DNA of 64,000 nucleotides. It comes from Caprella mutica. Lineage: Eukaryota; Arthropoda; Malacostraca; Amphipoda; Caprellidae. This document shows, piece by piece, positions 35,069-45,465 of the stretch. The stretch lies in the NCBI GenBank assembly GCA_947561585.1, contig CANNZV010001169.1:112303-176302 (forward strand). Reading direction: 5' to 3'. The notes below the pieces were generated by a model that worked only from the letters and a program-made list of their open reading frames with translations, did no database searches and had not been told where the DNA came from. The first letter of the stretch is position 1, and each line of letters opens with the position of its first letter. The position numbers and the translations under genes were made by a program.

Positions 35069-35870
35069 TATAATTATAGCATGTAAGCACAATGATGACT
35101 TTACAAAAATTAAAGCTGATTTGAGTTCTAAATTTGAGATGAAAGATTTAGGTCAGTTATCCTATTTCTTAGGTGTAAATGTTGTACAAACTAATGGTAA
35201 AATTGCCTTAAATCAATTTGCTTTTGTCAAATCACTATTGAATAGATTTGATTTCAATAATTGTATGCCAGTGTCCAAACCAGCTGATGTTAGTTCCTAT
35301 CTTGAACAAACTTCAGATAAATGTGAATTGGTTGATGCGAATAGGTACCAATCTGCAGTAGGCTCATTACTATACTTATCTACCAAGACTAGACCTGACA
35401 TTACATATGCTGTTAGTAATGTTTCTAAATTTTGTTCCAAACCAAATATTAAACATTGGACAGCTGTTAATCGAATTTTCCGATATATAAAAGGTACTCA
35501 GAATCTTGGTATTATGTATGGAAATGATGAGTCAGAATCAGTAGGTTATTCTGATGCCGACTGGGCTGGTGACAGAAATAATAGAAAGAGTACATCAGGA
35601 TACTGTTCTTTGTTAAATGATTCTATAATCTCATGGCGGTCTGTCAAACAGACTTATGTAGCCCTTTCAACAGCAGAAGCTGAATATGCATCTCTTTCTG
35701 GCGCTTCTCAAGAAGCAGTATTTCTAAATAAGCTATTGATAGATCTTAAGTTATCTAATAAGAATTCTTCAGTAGTTTTGTTTGAGGATAATCAGTCTGC
35801 TATATGTCTTGCTAAAAATCATCCTCATACAAAACACATTGATATTAAGTATCATTATGTTCGAGACTTA

Positions 35871-36548
35871 TGGGCCTTTTAGACGTGAAACATTTTCACA
35901 ATGTTGCACGACAATTTGTTTCAGAACTGTTGCCCGGGTGCTTCAGCCACAACTTCTCTGCGACATTTCTCGATTCGCTCAGTGCCAGTTGGTGTTGCGC
36001 AACAATGCTGCAACAAATGTTTACAGCCATCTTCAGTGTGTTATTGGCTTCCAGAGGGAGATGAGTGCGTCACTGCTAGAGATGCACACACATCCCCCTA
36101 CACACCACATATAGATGTATCATTTCTTATAAGTAAATATCTTTTACAAGCTAATTCATAATTATATAAAAACAGTCAATGGAGTAAAATATTGTTTTGG
36201 CATCCTAGCAATTTATTATTGCATCGCAAAAATTATGTTACAATTTAAGTTTTAAATGTCATAAAGATCTGCGTTGTAAATTATGATTGATTTCTTTATT
36301 TTGTATCCAAGTAAATTAACCTACTGAAGTTATCCCTCAGAGTTCCTAACCTCCAATCATTTGATATAACTAATAGCAAGTACTTTAAACTATATATATA
36401 GTATATATACAGTTGCTTGTGCGACACTGGAGTTGCCTCGCACCAAATTCTTGTCTAAACAGATTGCTTGCCGTATACAGAAACAATTGCGCAACATTTG
36501 TATGTCGCGCCCTTTAGTTTGTAAAATGTATCACGTCTAAAAGGCCCT
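35871..36548. mobile_element. PIF/Harbinger-like MITE in copia RNase H
   Basis: 17-bp perfect inverted ends GGGCCTTTTAGACGTGA, one extra T outside each, flanked by TTA (35868-35870, 36549-36551). Copy 1 of copia has the uninterrupted site. Ends beginning GGGCC and a TTA duplication suggest the Tourist/PIF-Harbinger type. The interior also has longer imperfect inverted stretches (TTGCGCAAC-like) and no transposase. Confidence 0.8.
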
Positions 36549-36622
36549 TTAGTGTCCTCAAATGAAATTGAACTTAAATATTGTGCTAGTGAGGAAATGT
36601 TGGCTGATGTGTTTACCAAGCC

Positions 36623-36826
36623 ATGATAACATTTCCTGGTTCTAGCTATGACTCATGTTGTATACCTAATTGTTTCCTGTTTATCATTATATAAAAAGAT
36701 GTGTAAATCTCTCTAGTAGTCAGTTGTCTGCAGTGAATCGCAGAGCGATAACCTATATTAATCACTTATAATAAACTTATACTTTTTAACTTGTAATAAC
36801 CACTTCATTTAACCTATGTTTTATCA
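36623..36826 (+). repeat. 3' LTR of copia copy 2, truncated at its 5' side
   Basis: Begins inside the LTR (TGATAACATTTCCTGG) directly after pol codons ...TTTACCAAGCCA, so the end of pol, the polypurine tract and about 85 bp of LTR are deleted. Ends TATCA followed by the ACAGT duplication. Confidence 0.88.
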
Positions 36827-36831
36827 ACAGT

Positions 36832-37800
36832 TTCATCTGGTTACACCTAAGCCCTTTATGTAGGTCCAGCTACTAGAGTAAGTTTTAACTAATAATACTC
36901 TTTTTAACTTGTTAGCTAACATATCATGATAGAACTAATATAAACCTGTGTATATAGAAACTTTAATGTCTAAACTCACTTCTATAAAACCTTTGTTCAT
37001 ACCATTCATTGAAATTATACTACCGGTAACAGGTTAAACCACCCTACGTCTATAAACGTTGATTTCAAAGAACTTCATTAGTTTTTTTACTTGAAATATA
37101 TTGTGCTATATTTTAACTGTATACATTTATATTAGGTAGGTTTATTGATTTTTTACAGGTCACTAAATAAAACTTTCGACAGAAAATGCATATTCTTTCA
37201 ACCATGCGAAAACATTTCGCAACACTGCATATTGATAACATTGGTTGATAATTAATTAATTATATATTTTACAGGGTGATAAAGACTCACGTTTTCTTGT
37301 GTTGAAACGCCCTACTTCTAGAGCATTCATCTACGCAAACAATTTTTAACAATTGTTTTTAACCAATTGAACTGTCATTATTATCGTAGTGTCTACTTCT
37401 ACACAAGCAATTTGGTTTGCATGGCTAATTATCTATCTATGCTACCGCGATTTGCGTTAAAGTGAATAAAGACTCCCGCCTCTACGTTAAAGAATCGGAA
37501 ATCGTGGCTATTTCTGTCTGTACGATTCCGATGCCAATCATCAAAAAAAACACAATTATTTTGATTCCCGATTCCATCACTAAAGAAATACTTATACAAA
37601 TAATCTGGTATTTTAACTACATACACAAATAAAACCAAAATTGTGGAATATTTGAAATTAAAATTCAGAAAACGATATGAAAATCATGATAAAATCATAA
37701 AGAAAGCTATATTATTTATCAAAATTTTATATTTTGTTAATATATTGATTAAATTTAAAAAATTGGCAATAAAGAGTGACCTAAAATGGAACGTTCACCC
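36832..37800. other. Unassigned AT-rich stretch
   Basis: No gene recognised. Short similar phrases (GGGTGATAAAGACTC near 37275 and GTGAATAAAGACTCCCGCCTC near 37461; CCTACTTCTA / CTACTTCTA) hint at an old repeat, but no boundaries are clear. Confidence 0.35.
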
Positions 37801-37802
37801 CC

Positions 37803-37905
37803 TTCCTAGTTCACGTCCCTAAATTAATAAGGGACGTGAACTAGGAAAGGGGTATTTGGATTGGTTCCTAGTTCACGTCCGTAAATGAAATAGGGACGTG
37901 AACTA
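37803..37905. repeat. Double hairpin repeat (TTCCTAGTTCACGTCC), copy 2
   Basis: Same arrangement as 28918-29024: two hairpins with TTCCTAGTTCACGTCC arms and the linker GGGGTATTTGGATTGG. The last arm is decayed (GACGTGAACTAAAAA). Confidence 0.75.
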
Positions 37906-38028
37906 AAAATATATAATACTTATTTAACACGTTCACTGTGTAACTGGATATAGCTGGCATTCCTCTGTACCGGAGTGTTTTAAGTGTGTATAGATTCAGT
38001 TGGGTGAATTACACCATAAGGAGAAGAG

Positions 38029-38378
38029 ATGAGTGTAGCCATAGTAAATAAATAGAGAAATATACCAAGTACAATATTGGAACATCATTAAATACTCTGA
38101 GTGACGTCACATAGTATTTTCCTTTTGTTTTTAAATAAAAAAATGTGCTTTTATTCAGTTAAATGTGCATTTTCATGGAAATTAACTTACATAAAATTGT
38201 TTTTATCACGATTAACACTCTATTCACTTACAGCATTCAACTAATAATACTTATAATATTTGAGAGTACTCTGATGCGACGCCATTTGTTTATATCGTTT
38301 CTGAAGTATGGATCAAGTTCACCGTCAATTAATTCGAAACTTAGCATACTTCTCTATTTATTTACTATGAGTGTAGCT
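38029..38378. repeat. Inverted repeat pair, about 350 bp overall
   Basis: ATGAGTGTAGCCATAGTAAA at 38029 and the inverse-related CTCTATTTATTTACTATGAG at about 38352 form inverted arms of roughly 25-35 bp. It may be a small element; no duplication found. Confidence 0.4.
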
Positions 38379-39186
38379 GTCTTGTCTTTAGCTTCACGTA
38401 TATGCAATAAAAACCGCGGGCCACATATGGCTCAATATGCCAGTAGCAAATACTTTTATATTTCCATCGCCTATTGGGCCATATGTGTACCGAGCCGCTT
38501 CGATGGGGATCACCTTGACGTGGTGGAGCGGCTTGCGTAATCCAATGAAGCAAGGGGCTATACTAGATTAGATCCTATCATGCTGGGAAGGCACTTGTGG
38601 AGGATTCAGACCAAGAATCCCTGGGCGGTCTGATTGGGGGCGAAGGCTCTGATACTGGAATCCTCGAAACTAGCAGGCTGGTTGGATGACCTCCTTGGAT
38701 GGTCTCCGACGAGGTCGCCAGGATTAGAGGAGGAAGATGGACGAGCCCGAGCGTAACCATGATGCCATCCTACTTCTTAAATGAGGGCGACAAGGTATGT
38801 CGCCCTCAGCCAAAGAAAGTGTTTGTGATCGACCTTCGGGCGCCTTTCAATGGCAACATAACGCTTTGTCCCGATAGTAGTTCAAAGCCAAACCGTGGCC
38901 CTGGAGTAGCGTCCATGGTGCCAGAGGCAACCCTCCGCATGGTTAGCCCTGGGAGGTGCGAGGTCCGCTGCAAGAGGTAGACATACTAAGCTCGGAAAGA
39001 ACTTTAGTGGCCTGAGAACCACTTTGGGGATGGAAGAGTGGAGGAGCATTTGAGACCTGTCAGGGGGCCTATGGGAACCGTGACGCGGGAGGGCGGTCTT
39101 TTTCCTAAAGAGACCATATACATGGCCGTTGTTGCCTCAACTGTGTCGAGAACGTTGATCGGGTCCTGAATTCTTTCCTATGCTAT

Positions 39187-40126
39187 ATGGATTTCCCGGG
39201 TATTTTTTCAGTTCTAACACACACGGAGGATGCGGAAGGTAACTTGTTACCTGATGCTACTCCGGCTCCCCGGCCTGAGGGCGACGCTGATCCTTCGGGA
39301 TCTGGAACACCTCAGTGCCAGAAGACCGACGCGCTGAAAGCTGCTGAGATCGCCCAATCAGGGAAAGAAGCTTCGGCTTCTAACCCTGGGTCTCAAACTC
39401 AGACCTCTGATGGTCAGAATCCTGCAAAGGATTCAACCCTGAAGAATCGTCTGAGAAAGCAGAGGTCTAATGATTCAAATGACTCCTGGACCGAGTACCT
39501 CAGCTTTGGAACCCAAGGTGTCGGGACCCATCGAATCTTCCAGTAGGAAGCGATCTTTAGGTTCTTCACCTGGTTCTTCCCAAAAGCCACCTCAGAAGGT
39601 TCGGAAGGTCAAAGGCCTGACGTATTCTGAGGCGGATAAGAGTACCCTTTCACTGTATGTAGGACCCATCTCCGGTGATGACCCGCTTACTATGGAAGAA
39701 TTTGTGCTCGTGAAAAGGACTCTAAACAAAAGAGTACTTGATCGAGCACGTAGTAAACCTGAGTGGCCCGTCCAGGTAGAGAGCTGTACTCACCACAATG
39801 GCCGAGTACGGGTAATCTGCTCGGACGAACGTTCACTTGGGTGGGTGAAGGAGGAGGCAAAGAAGCTGGTTCCAAGACCCGGATCCCAAAAGGGTTACTG
39901 GATTATGGGGACGAGTGACTTTCCTCCTACTAAGAGATGTACCGCGTGGGCTCCGTTGGATGTGGCCGAAAGCAGGAAGGATCTCCTTCAGCTCTTGGAG
40001 GCGTCCAACACGAACCTACGTGTGGCAGGTCTGCACCTCACCACTGAGGCACCACCAACTGGCCAGGGCCATATGCGTGGGCGCGTCTGCGTTTTTTCCG
40101 TTGAGGAGGTACTTTTCAACGGCTGA
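39187..40126 (+). pseudogene. Non-LTR ORF1, one frameshift
   Basis: Starts MDFPGIFSVLTHTEDAEGN; an acidic, Ser/Pro-rich N-terminus. The frame changes at about 39480-39545, after which the conserved part follows (GLTYSEADKSTLSLYVGP, RVRVICSDERSLGWVKEEA, WAPLDVAESRKDLLQLLE). The second half resembles the DUF4780-type domain seen in insect retroelement proteins; this is from memory of the pattern and is uncertain. The expected role is RNA binding in the retrotransposon particle. Confidence 0.65.
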
Positions 40127-40777
40127 AGGCTCTGCAGATGCGACCATTCTGTGGCATGGGCAGATTGGAGTTCAGACACCGAACGTCTGGAGCTCCGCCC
40201 CCAGCACTGAAAGCCCCGGTCAACAGTGACGGAGGAGCTGTCTCTGGTATGGTGGTTTCCACTTCACCTGCAGACCCGTCTGTAGGTGCTGGGAAATCTT
40301 CCACCATTGGGGACCTGGATATCTCTCCCATTGGCAACACGTCTGGTGGGTGAGAAACCGGGTCCTAGCGTTCTGAATCTGGTCTCTGGATCCTAGATCC
40401 AGGGCTAGACCCTTTCCTTCCATCATGGTTGTTGTTCATGGATGGCAGCTGAACATGCACCGACGTTACAGTGCCTCTGTTGAATTGCAGAGGAAGCTGG
40501 AACAAGATGCAGCGTTCATGGCTCTTATTCAGGAGCCATACACTTTTGGTGGCTTAGCCACTATCAACCCTTCGGGGTCCATGGTCTTCCAAGCACCTTC
40601 GGGTGATAACTTGCATAACAGAGCAGTCCTAGTAGCGTCTTCATCCTTGAACGTATGATCTGTTCCTTGTTACACCGACAATGATATGGTCACTGTTGCT
40701 ATGGAATACAGTATTGGCATTGTCTGGTGCTCCTCTGTGTACATGCCAGGTGATTCGGATGACCCCCCGCCTCCCAT

Positions 40778-41124
40778 GGGGTGTAGGTCATAAGCCCCCC
40801 CGGTCAAGAGCCCCCCTGTTTTTAAATCCTTATTTACCAATATTATTTAATCCTTATTGACACTTTAGTAGTTCTTTACTGATTAGACATAAAGTATATG
40901 TATATCGAGGGGCGTGCCGCCCCCCGAACCCCCCTGCCAGGTCATTAAACAATCATGAAGTGTGCAGTACAACAAACTAGCGGATACAACGAACTACATC
41001 AAACAATAACAGCAACTCTCAGTTATTTCTATCTAAGTAGTTCTTCATTTGTTTAACTAGGTAAATAAGGATTAAAAAAACTGGAAGGGGGGGCTCGTGA
41101 CCGGGGGGGCTCTTGACCGTACCC
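40778..41124. mobile_element. MITE with GGTCATAAGCCCCCC end repeats (group E), copy 2
   Basis: 347 bp, flanked by exact CCTCCCAT (40770-40777, 41125-41132) inside the retrotransposon endonuclease. It is the reverse-complement orientation of the copy at 34629-35068, with the same GGGTGTAGGTCATAAG and GGGTACGGTCAAGAG ends and the same interior (TTCATTTGTTTAACTAGGTA, GGGGGG hairpin), but fewer end repeats (two per end). Confidence 0.92.
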
Positions 41125-43473
41125 CCTCCCATGCAGGTTAGGAGTCTCATCCAACATTGTGAGTATAGTAACATCGCACTCCTTATAGGATGCGATGCCA
41201 ATGCACATAATATTATATGGAATAGCTCCAATGATAACGAGAGAGGGGAAGCCCTATGGGATTACCTAGTCTCAACAAATTTGGAGATATGTAACCGAGG
41301 GCACGAACCAACTTTTGTTGTACAGAACAGAAGGGAAGTCTTGGACTTAACGCTGGCCTTTCTGAGCATAGCGGACGAGATATCGAACTTGAGGGTTGAC
41401 AGCGCTCCATCCTTGTCGGACCTTAGATGCATCCGCTTCAATTTGGTGGAGTATAACTGCGTCATTAAAGTGAGTAGGAATATTAAACGTACCGATTGGA
41501 AACAATACGAATTAGTCAGTCAAAATAATTTGATTGAATGTGTACCAGGTGACCTCAGTAATCCTGAGGAACTTGACAACGCCGCTTCAGCGGTCACCTC
41601 GGCACTCACTTCCGCTCTGGACGAGACCTGCCCTCTAAGAGCTGTAAGTTCCCGAGGTCCGTAGGAAAACCAACTATTGGTGGACCACGGAACTGGCGGC
41701 CTGGAGGAGACGGATCAAATCCGCTTGGAATAGAGCAGACCGTAGACTCAAGCGTGCACATAAATCTATGATTCGTAGAGCTAAAAGGAGTTCCTGGCGG
41801 AACTTCTGCAGCAGCTACGAAAACATACACGATTCTAACAGAATCGGTAAGTTACTCAAAGGAGTAAGGAAGGTACAACTGGACGTTTTACAGAAAACTG
41901 ACGGTACGTACACTTCTAGCTCCAGCGAGACCCTAGAGTTCATGATGTCCGTGCACTATCCCGGTAGTGTAAGGATAGACCATGACTCACCCTTTACCCT
42001 GCCAAAATTGAGCTGGTGCGACCGGCAATCTGATCACTTCATTACGGAAGAGAGAAATGCTAAATCTATCAGTTCTTTTGACAGTTATAAATCACCTGGT
42101 GGGGATATGGTCAGTCCTGTTATGCTCCAAAGGGCGGGTCATGCCTTGGGTGAGATTCTGGTTCGACTTTTCCGAGCTAGTCTCTGCATGAGAAATGTTT
42201 CTGATACCAGGTGCAACGCGAAGGCTGTTTTTATCCCGAAACCAGGGAAACCCTCGTATCTGAAGGCTAAGTTCTTTAGACCGATCACTGTGACCTCTTT
42301 CTTCCTGAAAGTTTTGGAGAGACTGGTCTACTAGCACCTGAGTGAGTGCATTGGCGGACTCAACCCAAAAATGCACTTGAAACAGTTTGCTTTCAAACAG
42401 GGCCACTCGACCGATGCAGCCCTGCATGCCGTTGTTCAAAAGCTTGAAAAAGCAGTGTTCAACAAACAACTAACCCTTGCCCTGTTTTTGGATATTGGAG
42501 GTGCCTTTAGCAACGTCTCTCTGGCGGTTATAAGGTCCGCTTTATTCAATGCAGGAATAGAGATACACCTGGTCACTTGGATCATGGGGATGCTGAAGAG
42601 CCAAAGGGTCACAGCTACTCTTGGTGATTTTAGCATCTCGGTTCGTTTGACTAGGGGTACACCACAAGGAGGAGTTCTCTCACCACTCTTATTCAATCTG
42701 GTGATGAGTGAACTTCTCAGGAAACTGACTAATGTTTCAGGAGTTTATGCACAGGCTAATGCTGATGATGTACCCCTGCTATCAACTGGAATAGACTCCT
42801 TCACTATTAGTGATCGAGTTCAAGAAGGTTTGATGACTGTTGAGGAATGGGCCAGAGAATCTGGACTATCTTTGTGCAGCAATATTTACATGGAAACGCA
42901 AATGGAAGTATCGCTCCCTAAGACTTATGGGACAAGTAATTCGGCTTGTGGACAGAGTAACTTACCTCGGAGTGACCTTGGACTCAAAGCTGAGCTGGAT
43001 CCCCCATATAGTTGACAAGTCTGCTAAAGCCAATAGATGCCTCCTACTGTGTAGGCGAGCAGTTGGACAAACCTATGGGCTTTCTCCGAAGGTCATGATG
43101 TGGATTTTCACCACCATGATTGGACCTATTATGAGCTACGCTGTTACAGTTTGGGCGGCAGGGCTGGAGCTGCTTCTTACCGGTTGAAGCAGGCGGGTTA
43201 GTGGAGGGGTGGTTACATCAAAGACACTTTGGCTCATCAGAGCCATGTGAATTGGTGTGAGTGATTAGTTTGAGGACCAGGAGCCAAACAGTAAACCGAT
43301 GTGTAAATGGCCTGAACTCTCTGGGGCAGCTGGCTGACGTCACTCTTTAGTGTGTTAAGGCTTACGTTGGTACCCCGCCGACTTCTTAGCTAAGGAAGCA
43401 GCTAAGACCTCATGTGAAGGACCCGAACCCTTTCTGCCAGTGCCATATAGTGCATGTAAACTTTCAGTTTACC

Positions 43474-43947
43474 CAAAGACAATATAAGATAGACGCTCAA
43501 CTCCATGTTATAAAATACAGAGCATGTTTGCACTGACGTCAGCACTCGGACTCAACTTCTAGCCAATCAGCGTTAATGTACACCTACAACTTAGTGTCTT
43601 CAAAGACAATATCGTACCTAGATAGGTTTAGTTAAAATTGCTTATTGCATACCTAGTTATGATTATTCTTGTTGTTAAAAAAAGGGGGGGGGGTAGATTA
43701 CTAGATTATGTTTAAACTTTAAAATACTAAGTTGAACCACATATGTGATCTTATAGACTTAATTAATATAAAGAAATTAGTTATGTAATCCCTAATCAGT
43801 AGAGGGAGGATACTTATAACTACTAGACTAAAGATTATCCCCCTGTGAATTTCAAGGTGTGACGTATGCTACTGATCGCTTCTGATTGGTTGATATTAAT
43901 CTTGCATGTGCCCTATCAAGTTGAGCGTCTATCTTATATTGTCTTTG
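43474..43947. mobile_element. 474-bp MITE with CAAAGACAATATAAG ends
   Basis: Perfect inverted ends of about 29 bp starting CAAAGACAATATAAGATAGA, flanked by the 7-bp duplication GTTTACC (43467-43473, 43948-43954). Removing it restores the RNase H region of the host retrotransposon. The CA-ends recall hAT, but hAT normally makes 8 bp, so the superfamily stays open. Confidence 0.88.
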
Positions 43948-44485
43948 GTTTACCTGTGGATTGCGGATGATTCCAGAAGAAGATGGGCCAACATATCTTC
44001 TTGTAGACAGACCAAAGAGCTCTTCAAGCAGCCTCTGGATGGGAGAGGCTGTCTGAGACTCTTGTCTTTTACTCGAAGGAAACTTCGTCTTACCCTGCAA
44101 ATTTTAACAGGGCACGGAAACTTTGGATCCCATAACAAGATTACTGGAAAATGGACCAATGACACTTGCTGACGATGTGATCTTACACCAGAGACAAGGA
44201 CTCATATTGTTGAAGAATGCCCTTCTTATCACAGGACTAGGGACTCTACTCTGGATGGATTTCTAACTGACCTCCACAGAATTAGTAGGACTTTCAGCTT
44301 CTCTCATCTTTCTACCTTTCTTGAAAGAATTAGGAGGCTGGAGGATTTCAACGACTAGTCTCCAGATCGGTTCAATGGGGATTTAGTACAGATGGGCCCA
44401 CCTGCGGCCTGAGTGCTCACCCGCTTTCACAACGGCGAGGGGGGATCCTCTCAATAATAATAATAACAATAATATGTGTACCGAG

Positions 44486-45465
44486 CATAATTTGAGCCTC
44501 ATATGAATCGATTAGCCATAGTATAATACAGCATACCTATTTTTATTTTATAACACAGATTTACTGCAGATATCCGTTCATGTTGATTTCATTTGTTCGT
44601 AACAACAACAACAGTTTCAACTGGACAACCCACCAAAGCAATAAAATGTGGAAAAAGTGATGGAGTAATGAATACTTAAGACACTGATATCCATGTGATT
44701 GCAGAGCTGACTACCCTAAAACCAAATCTCACCAATCCGCCTGTTAAGCCCATATCACTGTGGTGCTCGCCACGGTTTTGTTATTTTTCTCTCTAACTCT
44801 GCCCCTTTTCTCTCTAATAGCAAACAATTCCATGTCGAGCGCCTTGAATTTGTAATCCCTCACTGCGCAATGAAACGAACACCGATAAAGTTTTAGAGGT
44901 GATGAAATTGTCACAAAAGCCTGTTAAAGAGATTTTAATTAGTGGAAAAAGTATATTTTTTTAATTTCACAAGTTATTTATGACTTTGTATGACTACTGC
45001 GTGATATATTGTAGAGTCTGCAAAAGAAATGACCAAGTTTTGTATAAAAAAAGAATCAACGCTTCTGTGTATATAGAGTGTCCAGTGAGTGTTGTCATAC
45101 AATCAATAGAATTCAACTTTTTAGTATATAGGTATGGAATTGCTTCACACAACTATCAAGAAGATAATTAACTAAATATACCTATATTCATGATGGCATC
45201 GAATTTTATTGTTACGATACAATTTATATAATTTTAATGCAACACGACCCAGATTTAAAGTAATTTTAAAATAATGGAGATAGATACCATAATCTAACTC
45301 CTATTCTATATACTATGACTACCACCAGCTGGACGATCACCGCCATATCGACTCGTGTACTGTAATAGCAATTATTGAGTATGGCGAGCGCCATATCTAT
45401 AGAGGGAGAGAGACAACAGTGCCATGGTGAACGCCACAGTGTAATACGGGCTTTAGATATATCTT
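44486..45465. other. Unassigned sequence
   Basis: No coding region recognised. GC-richer patches contain the phrases TGGTGCTCGCCACGG, GGCGAGCGCCAT and GTGAACGCCACAGTG, possibly an old MITE end, without clear boundaries. Confidence 0.35.

Larger units (their letters stand above)
31063..36622 (+). pseudogene. copia gag-pol, interrupted
   Basis: One long frame from ATG 31063 to 32700 covers gag, zinc knuckle CYFCNKVGHMKKDC, protease WIIDSGATAHMS, GAG-pre-integrase LWHRRFGH and the first half of integrase (HSDVCGK). An extra A near 32680 shifts frame just before RSDNGGEYTS. The frame then continues to a stop at 33033. Further on come insertions, the RT core (SKFEMKDLGQLSYFLG, RLVAQGFSQRFG; YVDD split off by the 34629 insertion) and RNase H (YSDADWAG, SLSGASQEA, DNQSAICLA). 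It cannot make a full polyprotein as it stands. Confidence 0.92.
30397..36826 (+). mobile_element. Ty1/copia LTR retrotransposon, copy 2
   Basis: Bounded by the exact 5-bp duplication ACAGT (30392-30396 and 36827-36831). The LTRs start TGTTGTATTA and end TATCA. The internal region is much better preserved than in copy 1 but is interrupted by three insertions (33095-33682, 34629-35068, 35871-36548), and the 3' LTR is joined to pol by a deletion at 36622/36623. Copy 1 gives the uninterrupted reading for every one of these sites. Confidence 0.93.
40425..44358 (+). pseudogene. Non-LTR ORF2 (endonuclease, RT, RNase H), broken
   Basis: The endonuclease part begins WQLNMHRRYSASVELQ and FMALIQEPY, is split by the MITE at 40778-41124, and continues LLIGCDANAHNIIWNS. 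The reverse transcriptase has FAFKQGHSTDAALHAVV, RGTPQGGVLSPLLFNLVM and ANADDVPLL in place of YADD; the first Asp motif is GGAF rather than the usual D/E-GAF. RNase H remains (ADFLAKEAAK near 43380), then the MITE 43474-43947, then the C-terminal region LTGHGNFGSH and CDLTPETRTHIVEECP, ending at TAG 44356. Changed catalytic residues and frameshifts show it is dead. Confidence 0.88.
38495..44471 (+). mobile_element. Full-length non-LTR retrotransposon (R1/LOA/I-like)
   Basis: Flanked by the exact 14-bp duplication ATATGTGTACCGAG (38481-38494 and 44472-44485). It starts CCGCTTCGATGGGGATCACC and ends in a TAA-rich tail (AATAATAATAATAACAAT), as in I-group elements. ORF1, ORF2 with endonuclease, reverse transcriptase and RNase H are present but damaged, and two MITEs (40778-41124, 43474-43947) are nested in ORF2. 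Its GC content is higher than that of the flanks. Confidence 0.93.

Noticed and set aside
37429..37638. 69-codon minus-strand frame
   Set aside because: Short, no domain, no codon bias, no splice context.
39690..40426. Several minus-strand frames opposite retrotransposon ORF1/ORF2
   Set aside because: They are shadows of the GC-richer coding sequence on the plus strand.
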